Source: Acinetobacter sp. NIPH 2100 (GTDB taxonomy: Bacteria; Pseudomonadota; Gammaproteobacteria; Pseudomonadales; Moraxellaceae). From it: a stretch of DNA of 64,000 nt. Numbering within the stretch: the stretch's first letter is position 1; every line of letters starts with the position of its first letter. The DNA lies in the NCBI RefSeq assembly GCF_000369805.1, contig NZ_KB850224.1, forward strand, positions 3,070,480-3,134,479, written 5' to 3'. The notes under the pieces were generated by a model, which was not told the origin of the DNA, ran no database searches, and was given only the letters and a program-made list of their open reading frames with translations. The position numbers were made by a program, and so were the translations under genes. Below are positions 27,253 through 36,620 of the stretch, one piece after another.

Positions 27253-28515
27253 TTATCTTGCTTTATTTTTCCAATAATAAATTGGTGCCAAACAAAGCAT
27301 CGAAACCATACAAATCACAATCAAATAACGATAGTATCCAAGCCAATCACCCACCACGCCACTGCCTAAATAGAGCACGCCACTCACGGTTGCCATAATA
27401 GAAACTTGGAACGTAAAGTCAGTTGCTGCAAATTGTTTACGGCTATACTGCATAACGAGCGTTAACATGACAACAAGTAGCATGGCTGAACAGGCATCTT
27501 CAAATGCATTCACACCATACAGCCAGATCGGTGTAATGTGCTTCTGAGCTTCATAGTAATAAGCGAGAACGATATATCCCCCTAAACTGATGATTTTCAG
27601 AACCGAAAACACAACTAAGCAATGTACTCTGGAATAATGCTTCAATAATAAACCTGCAATGGCAGCACCCAACAACGCAGCCACGGCACCAAACATGGTA
27701 ATAAACACACCTATTTGAGTGAAGTTCAGTCCCATATCGACCATTAAAGGTTTTAATAGTGGACCTGCGAGACCATCAGCCACTTTAAAACTGATCAGCA
27801 CCAACAACCATGCTTTTAGTTCTTTGGAGGATTGAAAATAATTTAAATAGGTCTTTACCGCTTGCATAAAGGATTGCGAAGCAACGCTATCAGGCGTAGT
27901 TTTGCTCAGGTGTTGCGGTTCGCGATAAAACAAAACTGGGAGCGTATTTAGAAACACCAAAACAGCCAAAGCCAGAAAGGTGTTTTGCCAATGCAGCCAA
28001 TCCAAACACCAGAGTACAGCTCCACCCCCAACAATAAAGCCCAACCGAGATCCAACCACTTGAAAGGTATTGCCCCAATGCTGTTGATCACTTTTGAGTA
28101 AATTCACTGCCAAGCCATCAGTTGCAATGTCTTGGGTTGCGCCAGTTAAATTCATTAACAGCAGCAACACAAAGAAAATCAGTAGATAACTCGGTTGATC
28201 CAAAGTATGAATAGGGAAAAATGATAGGACAATCAGAATAATGACACTGCACAGTTGCGTCGGAATGATCCAGCTACGGTAATGTCCTAATGTTGATAAA
28301 GCAAAACGATCTACATAAGCTGCCCAAAAAATCTTAATCGACCAAGGCAACATCAATAAGCCAAAACCGCCGATATGCGCCAACGATACGCCTTGCGCTC
28401 TTAAGATCACGGGCAAAGCATGGGTCATGAATCCAACAGGTAAGCCCTGTGCCCAATATAAAGAAAACAATAAAATGTAAACCTGTTTAAGATTAAGCAT
28501 TTTTGAGTTTTCCAT
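27253..28515 (-). CDS. MFS transporter (AmpG/RhtX-like)
   Basis: The 420-residue protein has 12 hydrophobic segments. The opening YILLFSLYWAQGLPVGFMTHALPVIL and the loop PWSIKIFWAAYVDRF match the AmpG and RhtX/FptX branch of the major facilitator superfamily, which imports muropeptides or siderophores. No peptidoglycan or siderophore genes flank it, so its substrate cannot be chosen from context. The start at 28515 lacks a strong ribosome site, and ATG at 28500 (MLNLKQVY) is equally possible. Confidence 0.75.
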   Translation of the reverse strand: MENSKMLNLKQVYILLFSLYWAQGLPVGFMTHALPVILRAQGVSLAHIGGFGLLMLPWSIKIFWAAYVDRFALSTLGHYRSWIIPTQLCSVIILIVLSFFPIHTLDQPSYLLIFFVLLLLMNLTGATQDIATDGLAVNLLKSDQQHWGNTFQVVGSRLGFIVGGGAVLWCLDWLHWQNTFLALAVLVFLNTLPVLFYREPQHLSKTTPDSVASQSFMQAVKTYLNYFQSSKELKAWLLVLISFKVADGLAGPLLKPLMVDMGLNFTQIGVFITMFGAVAALLGAAIAGLLLKHYSRVHCLVVFSVLKIISLGGYIVLAYYYEAQKHITPIWLYGVNAFEDACSAMLLVVMLTLVMQYSRKQFAATDFTFQVSIMATVSGVLYLGSGVVGDWLGYYRYLIVICMVSMLCLAPIYYWKNKAR

Positions 28516-28645
28516 GGCTATACGATGAAGTTGCTCAAGTATCTAATCCTTTCATCTACATGGCAATAAAATCTTATTTTTTGCCAATGCAGTCGCTGTA
28601 ATGAGTGTTTAACATGATTATAGTTGTCATTACATATCGTGATTT

Positions 28646-29272
28646 ATGCCACAACATTTTCCTGATTTACCTCCGCTGGTTCCACAACGTGGGACCGCTT
28701 ATAGCCGTGCGCTGTGTAAAAAGCTTTTTCTCGGGCAAGGCTGGACGGTCGTTGGTGAAATACCAAACTTACCCAAAGCGGTTGCGATTATTTCCCCGCA
28801 TACCTCCAATATTGATGGTTGGTATGGCTTTTTAGCCATTGGCGGCTTAGGTTTAAAAATTACCGTGTTAGGCAAAGATAGTCTGTTTAAGCCACCATTT
28901 CAGCCCTTATTAAATTGGGCTGGTCTGATTCCTGTCCGTCGCGACAGCGCACACGGACTGACAGAACAGGTTGTTGCCACGATTCATCAGCACGATAAAA
29001 TCTGGATTGGCATGGCCCCAGAAGGTACTCGCAAAAAAGCCGAAAAAATGAAAAGTGGTTTTTACCATATTGCCCATGCCGCGGGTATCCCCATCGTGAT
29101 GTTTGCCTTTGATTATGATCACAAAACTATTTATTGCTTGGGTGCCTTTACACCGACAGGCCACTACCAACAAGACCTCGAACAAATCATGCAATGCTAT
29201 GTAGGACACTTCTCACCAAAGAATCCAGATTGGTTGGCAGAACCCTTACAAAAACTTGTGAAAAAAAACTAG
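28646..29272 (+). CDS. Lysophospholipid/1-acylglycerol-phosphate-type acyltransferase
   Basis: The 208-residue protein carries the PlsC-family motifs: H-X4-D as HTSNID at about residues 51-56, a LIPVRRD segment (about 95), and PEGTR at about 123-127. It has no clear signal peptide and only one weak hydrophobic segment, so it is probably peripheral on the inner membrane. It likely transfers an acyl chain to a lysophospholipid or related acceptor. It is separate from known phospholipid operons; a patatin-like lipoprotein gene follows after 62 bases on the same strand, suggesting a linked membrane-lipid function. Confidence 0.8.
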   Translation: MPQHFPDLPPLVPQRGTAYSRALCKKLFLGQGWTVVGEIPNLPKAVAIISPHTSNIDGWYGFLAIGGLGLKITVLGKDSLFKPPFQPLLNWAGLIPVRRDSAHGLTEQVVATIHQHDKIWIGMAPEGTRKKAEKMKSGFYHIAHAAGIPIVMFAFDYDHKTIYCLGAFTPTGHYQQDLEQIMQCYVGHFSPKNPDWLAEPLQKLVKKN

Positions 29273-29334
29273 AAAATTGAGGGTAAATCTGCTCTGATGT
29301 GCCCATCTTTTTGTACATTTTATCTGCACCTGAT

Positions 29335-30252
29335 ATGAAAATTGCTCGACTGTCTTGCTTGGCTATTATTAGCTTGGCTTTATTTGGTTGTGATCAAACA
29401 GCAAAGAAAACACCACCTATAACAGCAATTAAAGCACGTGAACCCGTGATTGCTCTCGCTTTAGGCGGTGGCGGTGCCAAGGGCTTTGCCCATATTGGTG
29501 TGATTAAAGTTTTAGAATCGCATGGTATTAAAGCCAAAATCGTGACAGGTACCAGTGCAGGTAGCTTTGTCGGCAGCATTTATGCCAGTGGGCAAACGCC
29601 TTATCAAATGCAGAATCTGGCTTTAAAACTGCAAGAATCTGACTTGCGTGATCTAACCCTCAATAGCCAAGGCATTATCCTCGGTCAAAAGCTACAAAAT
29701 TATGTGAATAACCAAGTCGGCAATAAACCGATCGAACAATTCCCGATTCGTTTTGCTGCGGTCGCAACGCGCTTAGACAGTGGAAAAAAAGCAGAGTTTA
29801 TCAAAGGCAATGCCGGCCAAGCGGTACGTGCATCTTGTAGTATTCCAAACGTGTTTGTCCCTGCTGTGATTGGCAATACCAAATATGTGGATGGTGGCTT
29901 AGTCAGCCCGATTCCAGTCAAAACAGCAAAAGATATGGGTGCAGATATTGTCATTGCCGTGGATATTTCTGCTCGTCCAGCGGGTGATAAGCCCTTAAGC
30001 ATGTGGGGTCTATTGGACCAAACCATTAACATCATGGGCCAGCAGAGTATTAATGAAGAACTCAATCAAGCCACCATTGTGATTCAACCAAAAGTAGGCC
30101 ACTTGGGTGTACTTGACCTTAAATCTAGTAATGAAGCGATTTTAGAAGGTGAAAAAGCAACACAGGCCAAGATCACTGCTATTCGGAATGCCATTACTAC
30201 ATTTAAGAACTCCCCTGCTGCATTAAAACCTGCTCCTAGACCAAAATTCTAA
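29335..30252 (+). CDS. Patatin-like phospholipase lipoprotein
   Basis: The start at 29335 gives 305 residues with a lipoprotein signal (ALFGC, Cys18); the longer frame from 29299 buries this signal and is rejected. The patatin domain is clear: oxyanion glycine loop ALGGGGAKGFAHIGV near residue 43, nucleophile in GTSAGSF near 75, and the Asp of the catalytic dyad in VDGGLVSPIPV near 185. It resembles RssA/NTE-type hydrolases and should cleave acyl esters of lipids at the envelope. It follows the acyltransferase gene. Confidence 0.88.
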   Translation: MKIARLSCLAIISLALFGCDQTAKKTPPITAIKAREPVIALALGGGGAKGFAHIGVIKVLESHGIKAKIVTGTSAGSFVGSIYASGQTPYQMQNLALKLQESDLRDLTLNSQGIILGQKLQNYVNNQVGNKPIEQFPIRFAAVATRLDSGKKAEFIKGNAGQAVRASCSIPNVFVPAVIGNTKYVDGGLVSPIPVKTAKDMGADIVIAVDISARPAGDKPLSMWGLLDQTINIMGQQSINEELNQATIVIQPKVGHLGVLDLKSSNEAILEGEKATQAKITAIRNAITTFKNSPAALKPAPRPKF

Positions 30253-30253
30253 A

Positions 30254-30276
30254 AGCCCTCATCTAGGGCTGTTGTT
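30254..30276 (+). terminator. Weak terminator candidate after the patatin gene
   Basis: A 6-bp stem AGCCCT/AGGGCT (30254-30259 with 30265-30270) is followed by GTTGTTGT. Confidence 0.4.
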
Positions 30277-30434
30277 GTCTATAAATACTTGCGATTCAAG
30301 GCAGATTTTTAGCATGCATCAGCCCTAAATCCTAAAAAAACAATCTTTGTATATTCATAAAGATAATGATCTGCTAGAGTGCTAAAGGTGAATATTTTTT
30401 CACCTCCACTCCGTTTAATGATGCGAGCAAATCT

Positions 30435-30893
30435 ATGGAATTTGTAGTTGAACCTTGGCACTGGTTTGTATTAGGGATTTTACTGATTCTTTCAGAGTTA
30501 ATTTTGCCTGCTTTTGCTGCATTATGGTTTGGCATAGCAGCAGTCATGGTCTGTATTTTACTGTGGCTTTTCCCGATGATGGGCTTTACAACCCAAGTGA
30601 TTACTTGGGGGATTTTATCTATTTTATGTACGATTCTTTGGTTCAAATTTATCAAACCACTCTCCATTGATAAAACCAAAGCAGGACTTCCTCGTGAAGC
30701 AACTATTGGACAAGTGGGTATGGTCATCCAGACTGGACTTGAGCATGAACAAATTATTGTGCGCTTCCCAATACCTGTCTTAGGTTCTGATGAATGGCAT
30801 TGCCGTTGTATGACTCCAGTACAAGTTGGTGATCGCGTTCGTGTGGTTGATATTTTGGGTAATGATTTAGTCGTCCAACCTCATACGTCATAA
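30435..30893 (+). CDS. NfeD-family membrane protein
   Basis: The 152-residue protein has two or three N-terminal transmembrane helices and a C-terminal OB-fold-like domain (GQVGMVIQTG, then GDRVRVVDILGNDLVV), the NfeD short form. NfeD proteins are almost always encoded next to an SPFH/stomatin protein, and that gene follows here after 18 bases. The pair is thought to organise membrane microdomains and quality control. Confidence 0.88.
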   Translation: MEFVVEPWHWFVLGILLILSELILPAFAALWFGIAAVMVCILLWLFPMMGFTTQVITWGILSILCTILWFKFIKPLSIDKTKAGLPREATIGQVGMVIQTGLEHEQIIVRFPIPVLGSDEWHCRCMTPVQVGDRVRVVDILGNDLVVQPHTS

Positions 30894-30911
30894 ACAGAAA
30901 GAGGGTTTTCA

Positions 30912-31763
30912 ATGTCTGTCGGTATTATTATTGTTTTAGCTTTTGCCGCTTTTGTCGCTGTAACCATTTTTAAAGGGGTTCGTATTGTTCCCCAAGGTTA
31001 TAAATGGATTGTTCAACGTTTAGGTAAATACCATACTACGTTGAATCCTGGTCTCAACTTCGTTATCCCCTATGTAGACGAAGTTGCTTATAAAATTACC
31101 ACCAAAGATATTGTTTTAGATATTCCTTCACAAGAAGTAATTACCCGAGACAATGCCGTACTGGTCATGAACGCCGTGGCTTATATCAATCTTACAACAC
31201 CAGAAAAAGCGGTGTACGGGATTGAAAACTATACATGGGCAATTCAAAACCTTGTTCAAACTTCACTCCGTTCAATTGTGGGTGAAATGGACTTGGATGA
31301 TGCACTGTCTTCACGTGATCATATCAAAGCGAAATTGAAAGCAGCCATTTCTGATGATATTTCAGATTGGGGGATTACGCTTAAAACAGTTGAAATCCAA
31401 GATATTCAACCATCTAACACCATGCAAGCGGCGATGGAAGCTCAAGCTGCTGCTGAACGTCAACGTCGTGCGACTGTAACCAGAGCAGATGGTGAAAAAC
31501 AAGCTGCAATTTTAGAAGCTGATGGTCGTTTAGAAGCATCGCGTCGTGATGCAGAGGCACAGGTTGTACTTGCTGAATCATCACAACGTGCGATTGAAAT
31601 GGTCACTACTGCTGTCGGTGATAAAGAAATCCCTGTTGCTTACTTACTTGGTGAGCAATATGTGAAAGCGATGCAGGATCTTTCTAAATCAAGTAATGCA
31701 AAAACTGTGGTACTTCCAGCCGATGTACTCAATGCCATTCGTGGAATTATGGGCAAACACTAA
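30912..31763 (+). CDS. SPFH/stomatin-like membrane protein
   Basis: The 283-residue protein has one N-terminal membrane segment (about 2-20) followed by the SPFH/band 7 domain: RIVPQGYKWIVQRLGKYH, PGLNFVIPYVDEV and the SLRSIVGEMDLDDALSSRD segment. A coiled, Ala/Glu-rich C-terminal region (AQAAAERQRRATVTRADGE) follows. It resembles QmcA/paraslipin. Together with the NfeD gene upstream it forms a conserved two-gene operon. Confidence 0.92.
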   Translation: MSVGIIIVLAFAAFVAVTIFKGVRIVPQGYKWIVQRLGKYHTTLNPGLNFVIPYVDEVAYKITTKDIVLDIPSQEVITRDNAVLVMNAVAYINLTTPEKAVYGIENYTWAIQNLVQTSLRSIVGEMDLDDALSSRDHIKAKLKAAISDDISDWGITLKTVEIQDIQPSNTMQAAMEAQAAAERQRRATVTRADGEKQAAILEADGRLEASRRDAEAQVVLAESSQRAIEMVTTAVGDKEIPVAYLLGEQYVKAMQDLSKSSNAKTVVLPADVLNAIRGIMGKH

Positions 31764-31781
31764 TCCATATTTCGATCAAAT

Positions 31782-31810
31782 AAAGCAGCGTTCACGCTGC
31801 TTTATTTTTT
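31782..31810 (+). terminator. Terminator after the NfeD/SPFH operon
   Basis: A 9-bp stem AAAGCAGCG/CGCTGCTTT (31782-31790 with 31795-31803) is followed by ATTTTTT. Confidence 0.85.
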
Positions 31811-32177
31811 AAGCTTCTTGAATCTTTTTTCGATCTTTGACGGACAGTTTCTTCACCACCAAATCATAAGAATCGTTGATCAGATCCTCGAGTAAATCAG
31901 CCGTAATCTCACTACTACTTGCAATCGAAATCCAGTGTTTTTTATTCATGTGATAACCAGCCGAAATTGAGGAATAAAGTTCCTGATATTCCATACTTTT
32001 CTCAGGCTTGCATTTGACGGTTACAATTAGTTTCCCCGCATGGGAAGCCACGTACATAAACATTTTGTCAAAGACTTTAAAGACTTCACAATCAGGTCCA
32101 AAGGGTTGTGACTGATTTGCAAAAGCCAAATTTTTGCCATATTGCAAAGCACATTGTTCAAGTTGATCGTCATTCAT
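31809..32177 (-). CDS. MmcQ/YjbR-family protein
   Basis: The 122-residue protein matches the YjbR/MmcQ family, a small CyaY-like fold often annotated as DNA-binding. Recognisable parts are FGPDCEVFKVFDKMFMYV, the VTVKCKPE strand, and HMNKKHWISI before the C-terminal helix LLEDLINDSYDLVVKKL. The cellular role of the family is not settled. The gene is convergent with the SPFH operon and its stop overlaps the end of that terminator. Confidence 0.85.
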   Translation of the reverse strand: MNDDQLEQCALQYGKNLAFANQSQPFGPDCEVFKVFDKMFMYVASHAGKLIVTVKCKPEKSMEYQELYSSISAGYHMNKKHWISIASSSEITADLLEDLINDSYDLVVKKLSVKDRKKIQEA

Positions 32178-32310
32178 AAAGCGATGGCCTGTTGTTATTT
32201 CTCTGGATCATCTTTTTATCTTAGATTCGCTTTTATATTAAAACAATGATTTATAAGTCGCTTAAACCCATTCTATTGATCGTATTTAAATGTACATCTA
32301 TTCCAAAAAT

Positions 32311-32334
32311 AAAGACCATACAAGTATGGTCTTT
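32311..32334 (-). terminator. ispA terminator
   Basis: An 11-bp perfect stem AAAGACCATAC/GTATGGTCTTT (32311-32321 with 32324-32334) is followed on the minus strand by a T-rich tail. Confidence 0.8.
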
Positions 32335-32370
32335 TATAACATTCAAGAATCGATCAAAGCTGAAAAAATA

Positions 32371-33288
32371 TTAACTTTTCCGTGCCAATAAAAATTGCGA
32401 GATTGCCACCAATTCTTTGGCATCTTCACCGAAATAAGCCAATGCTTCAAAGGCTTGATCATGTAAAGTCTGTGCATAATCTTGTGCTTGCGCTAGGCCC
32501 ATCAAGGATGGATAAGTCGATTTTTGAACCTGCTCATCTTTACCAGCGGTCTTGCCTAAAGTTTCAGTGCTTGCAGTAACATCCAGAATATCATCCTGCA
32601 CTTGGAAGGCTAAACCAATCGTTTGTCCAAATTGGCGTAATTTCGGAATTGCTGGATCAGTGCCATTAAAAATGGTCACCGCACCCATCATGATTGCCGC
32701 TTGAATCAAAGCACCTGTTTTATTACGGTGAATATTTTCCAATTCAGCTTGATCGACTTGCTTTCCTTCCCCTTCAGCCTGCAAATCCAATACCTGACCA
32801 CAAACCATTCTTGAACTTGCTGTTGCTAAAATCTGCACCTGTTTTAAGACAATGGCTGCTTCAGTACCTTGACCCTGCTCATCAAACAAACGACTGCCCA
32901 AAATTTCAAAGGCCATCGACTGTAAAATATCACCTGCCAATAAGGCAGTATCTTCACCAAATGCGACATGGCAAGTTGGTTGTCCACGACGTAGTAAGTC
33001 ATTATCCATACAAGGCAAATCATCATGTGCCAACGAGTAGCAATGAATCAATTCTACTGCAACCGCCGCGCGTCGTGCCGCTGCAAAGTTATGATTGGCT
33101 TGCAATGAAGCTGCCGCATAACACAAAGCTGGGCGAACACGTTTCCCACCCAACATCACCGTGTGGTGAACAGCAGCTTTTAAAGGTTCTGGAATTGAAA
33201 ATGCAGCCAATGCTGTCAATAAATCCTGTTGAATACGTTGTTGAGCTTGTTTTAGAACATCCGCATTAACTTGAGAAATAGATGACAC
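32371..33288 (-). CDS. ispA: Farnesyl/geranyl diphosphate synthase
   Basis: This soluble enzyme condenses isopentenyl diphosphate with allylic diphosphates to make C10-C15 isoprenoids for quinones and undecaprenyl phosphate. The 305-residue protein shows the first Asp-rich motif as HDDLPCMDND (about 92-101), the second as QDDILD (about 230), plus GGKRVRPAL near 48 and the KT and Q residues of GKTAGKDEQVQKSTYPS. This pattern and length match IspA. The gene is monocistronic here, not attached to dxs or xseB. Confidence 0.9.
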   Translation of the reverse strand: MSSISQVNADVLKQAQQRIQQDLLTALAAFSIPEPLKAAVHHTVMLGGKRVRPALCYAAASLQANHNFAAARRAAVAVELIHCYSLAHDDLPCMDNDLLRRGQPTCHVAFGEDTALLAGDILQSMAFEILGSRLFDEQGQGTEAAIVLKQVQILATASSRMVCGQVLDLQAEGEGKQVDQAELENIHRNKTGALIQAAIMMGAVTIFNGTDPAIPKLRQFGQTIGLAFQVQDDILDVTASTETLGKTAGKDEQVQKSTYPSLMGLAQAQDYAQTLHDQAFEALAYFGEDAKELVAISQFLLARKS

Positions 33289-33409
33289 AGTTGTTGCCTC
33301 AGGAAATCTGAATGGAAGAGTAAAATGACAAGACTTGTCAGAATGGCAACATCATAACATTATTTATCTCATGAAATTGTGTTTGTATTTTTAATAGATT
33401 CAAAATAAT

Positions 33410-33431
33410 AAAGCCTTCAAATGAAGGCTTT
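33410..33431 (-). terminator. Terminator of the prpF gene
   Basis: A 9-bp stem AAAGCCTTC/GAAGGCTTT (33410-33418 with 33423-33431), followed on the minus strand by ATTATTTT. Confidence 0.8.
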
Positions 33432-33456
33432 AGCAATAAATTCAAAACAAAATAAA

Positions 33457-34644
33457 TTAGAAGGTATCGCCGGGTACACGAACCCAGCCTTCCATCAGTA
33501 CACGTGCGCTACGGCTCATGATGGCTTTTTTTACAGACCATTTTCCATCAATCAATTCAGCTTGAGCACCGACACGTAAGGTTCCAGAAGGATGACCGAA
33601 ACGAACTGCTTCACGCTCACCGCCACCCGCAGCTAAATTTACCAAGGTTCCCGGAATGGCTGCTGCTGTACCAATCGCAACTGCTGCCGTTCCCATCATG
33701 GCATGATGTAATTTACCCATCGACAACGCACGTACCAATAAATCTACATCAGTCGCTTCAACGGCTTTACCACTCGAAGAGCTATAACGCTTTGGCTGTG
33801 ATACAAAAGCAATTTTAGGCGTATGCTGACGCGCAACAGCTTCTGAAATATCTTTAATCAAACCCATGTGTACTGCGCCATACGCACGGATTTTTTCAAA
33901 ACGCGCTAAAGCTGCAGCATCACCATTAATTTGATCTTGTAATTCTGTCCCTTGATAACCAATGTCTTCAGCATTTAAGAAAATGGTTGGAATGCCTGCA
34001 TTGATAAATGTTGCCTGAAAAGTACCTACATCAGGAACAACCAGTTGATCAACAACGTTTCCTGTCGGGAACATATCGCTCCCTTCTTCACCATCATCAG
34101 CAGGGTCTAAAAATTCAATTTGCACTTCAGCGGCAGGAAAAGTCACGCCATCCAGTTCAAAATCACCTGTTTCCTGAACTTGACCGTTGCTCACAGGGAC
34201 ATGTGCAATAATCGTTTTTGCAATATTTTTCTGCCAAATCCGTACTGTACAAATCCCATTTTCAGGAATACGCGCTGCATCCACCAAACCATTTGAAATC
34301 GCAAATGATCCCACTGCCGCAGTGAGATTGCCACAGTTACCACTCCAGTCGACAAATGGTTGATCAATCGAAACTTGACCAAATAGATAATCAACATCAT
34401 GTTCTGGCTGTGAACTTTTTGCCAAAATCACGGTTTTACTGGTACTTGAAGTTGCAGCACCCATTCCATCAATCTGCTTGCCATAAGGATCTGGGCTACC
34501 AATCACACGCAGAAGAAGTTGATCACGTGCTTTGCCTGCTACTTGTGCCGCTTCAGGTAAATCATCCAGTTTGAAAAATACACCTTTACTTGTGCCACCA
34601 CGCATATAGGTTGCTGGGACTTTAATTTGCGGTACTGAGCTCAT
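33457..34644 (-). CDS. prpF: PrpF-family isomerase (2-methylaconitate cis-trans isomerase-like)
   Basis: The 395-residue protein belongs to the PrpF family, diaminopimelate-epimerase-like proteins that move a double bond in 2-methylaconitate or related acids. Typical features are the opening VPATYMRGGTSKGVFF, the active-site Cys in DWSGNCGNLTAAVG (about 107), and GHPSGTLRVGA near the C-terminus. In propionate catabolism prpF is normally beside acnD and prpC, but none of these are here. The gene is isolated, so 4-oxalomesaconate tautomerase or another tricarboxylate isomerase is also possible. Confidence 0.8.
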   Translation of the reverse strand: MSSVPQIKVPATYMRGGTSKGVFFKLDDLPEAAQVAGKARDQLLLRVIGSPDPYGKQIDGMGAATSSTSKTVILAKSSQPEHDVDYLFGQVSIDQPFVDWSGNCGNLTAAVGSFAISNGLVDAARIPENGICTVRIWQKNIAKTIIAHVPVSNGQVQETGDFELDGVTFPAAEVQIEFLDPADDGEEGSDMFPTGNVVDQLVVPDVGTFQATFINAGIPTIFLNAEDIGYQGTELQDQINGDAAALARFEKIRAYGAVHMGLIKDISEAVARQHTPKIAFVSQPKRYSSSSGKAVEATDVDLLVRALSMGKLHHAMMGTAAVAIGTAAAIPGTLVNLAAGGGEREAVRFGHPSGTLRVGAQAELIDGKWSVKKAIMSRSARVLMEGWVRVPGDTF

Positions 34645-35016
34645 GTCAATGTCTTCCTTTTATCATGTTCTTGATGCAGATAAATTTTGAATCTAAAGGT
34701 ACTGCACTGCCATCAAAAATACCATACGACCAATTGTTTTGGGATTGGTCGTAACGCCTAGAATCTGTGCATTTTAGTGAGTAGATTTCAAGGCTTTGAT
34801 CATGGTAGAAATAGTGATCCATCCGTCGGGAAAAACAGGGATATTTCCCAACTGTATAAAATTACAGCATATTTCATTTTAATATTCATATAAATATAAG
34901 ATTTTAAATAACTTTTAAAAACAACTTTCCAGTCATAGCATCACTGTACTTTTACTAGGCGAAAATCTTTCAATCTATTAGAATAATCCAGTTAATTCCT
35001 CGTCGAGCTCAGTCCT
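34645..35016. other. Divergent intergenic region between prpF and the APC permease
   Basis: About 370 bases carry the two divergent promoters. Some short palindromic runs such as GATTGGTCGTAACG are present, but I cannot assign an operator. No gene is seen. Confidence 0.35.
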
Positions 35017-36375
35017 TTGAACAACGATTCTTCTCAACTTCAGCGTGGACTAAAAAACCGCCATATCCAACTCATCGCGATGGGTGGAGCAATTGGTACG
35101 GGCTTATTTTTAGGTTCTGCGCAAATTATTCAGTCTGCTGGACCATCTATTATTTTGGGGTATGCAATTGGCGGCTTGATTGTTTTTCTCATCATGCGTC
35201 ATTTAGGTGAAATGATTGTCGAAGAGCCTGTTGCAGGTTCATTTAGTCATTTTGCTTATAAGTATTGGGGTAAATTTCCAGGCTTTATTACAGGCTGGAA
35301 CTATTGGGTGCTCTACATCCTTGTCGCAATGACTGAGTTAACGGCGGTAGGTAAATATATTAATTACTGGTGGCCTCAAATCCCCGCTTGGCAGTCTGTA
35401 TTATTTTTCTTTGTCGTGATTACCGCAGTCAACCTGACCAATGTTAAATTTTATGGTGAATCAGAATTCTGGTTAGCGATCATCAAGGTCACTGCCGTGG
35501 TTGCCATGATCTTGTTTGGTTTATTCCTGCTCTTCACTGCCGATGCAAACTCAACAGCTTCATTTAGCAACCTCTGGTCACATGGCGGCTTTTTTCCGCA
35601 TGGCTTTGATGGCCTGTTCTATATGTTGGCTTTCTTGATGTTTGCTTTTGGTGGCATTGAACTGATTGGTATGGCCGCAGCAGAAGCTAAAGATCCAAAA
35701 ACAACTATTCCAAAAGCGATTAACCAAGTGGTTATTCGTATTCTGGTTTTCTACGTGGGCTCACTGACCATTCTATTGTCGCTGGTGCCTTGGAACCAAC
35801 TGGACCTAGGTGGCTTAGATAAAAGTCCATTCGTGATGATTTTCAGTCAGATGGGTATTGCTTGGGCAGCACATTTACTTAATTTTATTATTCTGACGGC
35901 AGCATTATCGGTTTATAACAGTGGTATGTATGCCAACAGCCGTATGGTGTTTGGTCTAGCCCAACAAGGTAATGCGCCGAAAGTATTTACCAAAACCAAT
36001 AAACAAGGTGTCCCTGTTCCAGCAGTACTCCTCTCAGCATTCCTGATTTTTGGCTGCGTATTACTCAACTACTTTGTGCCTGAAGATGCCTTAGGTCATT
36101 TGATGTATGTCGTTGTTGGTGCTCTGGTTCTAAACTGGGCCATGATCAGCTTGACCCACTTGAAATATAGAAGTCACATCAAAGCTGCTCAAATTAAAAC
36201 TTCTTATCCAGCATTATGGTCTCCATTCAGCAACTATTTGGTATTAGCATTTATTGCTGTTGTGCTCTATATCATGTGGCAACAGGGCTTCAAAGAATCT
36301 GTACTGATGATTCCGATTTGGATCGTAGGCATGTTTATTTTCTATAAAATTTTAAATCGCAAAACTGAACATTAA
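35017..36375 (+). CDS. APC-family amino acid permease, TTG start
   Basis: The 452-residue inner-membrane protein has 12 hydrophobic segments and the AroP/ProY/GABA-permease pattern: LKNRHIQLIAMGGAIGTGLF at the N-terminus, EPVAGSF, and FGGIELIGMAAAEAKDP near residue 215. It should exchange protons and an amino acid; the exact substrate is unclear. The reading frame begins with TTG at 35017; an in-frame TAA lies 27 bases upstream, and the first ATG would cut off the conserved N-terminus, so TTG is the likely start. The gene's terminator is the left copy of the direct repeat that flanks the PAAR cassette. Confidence 0.85.
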   Translation: MNNDSSQLQRGLKNRHIQLIAMGGAIGTGLFLGSAQIIQSAGPSIILGYAIGGLIVFLIMRHLGEMIVEEPVAGSFSHFAYKYWGKFPGFITGWNYWVLYILVAMTELTAVGKYINYWWPQIPAWQSVLFFFVVITAVNLTNVKFYGESEFWLAIIKVTAVVAMILFGLFLLFTADANSTASFSNLWSHGGFFPHGFDGLFYMLAFLMFAFGGIELIGMAAAEAKDPKTTIPKAINQVVIRILVFYVGSLTILLSLVPWNQLDLGGLDKSPFVMIFSQMGIAWAAHLLNFIILTAALSVYNSGMYANSRMVFGLAQQGNAPKVFTKTNKQGVPVPAVLLSAFLIFGCVLLNYFVPEDALGHLMYVVVGALVLNWAMISLTHLKYRSHIKAAQIKTSYPALWSPFSNYLVLAFIAVVLYIMWQQGFKESVLMIPIWIVGMFIFYKILNRKTEH

Positions 36376-36443
36376 CAGTTGATCGGTTTGATGAAAAAGT
36401 GATTGCTTCTGCAATCACTTTTTTGTTTATAATCATTAAATTA
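36372..36443 (+). repeat. Left direct repeat of the PAAR cassette (permease terminator copy)
   Basis: The first 65 bases (36372-36436) are identical to 38110-38174. After one mismatch six more bases match. The repeat contains a strong terminator hairpin, GTGATTGC/GCAATCAC with A/T flanks (36394-36424). It sits immediately after the permease gene stop. Confidence 0.95.
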
Positions 36444-36620
36444 CGGTTAATAGAACGACTTTATTTTTTAGCCACAAAGCTCTGAAAGAACCAAAAGCCC
36501 TGAACCAGTTTTAGAATAATTAAATTTTAATTTTAGAAACTTATTAAAAAAACTAAACAGTATGTTCTGTATATGGCTTACTATTATCCTTCTATAAGAA
36601 TTAAGAGGGTAAAATAAATT

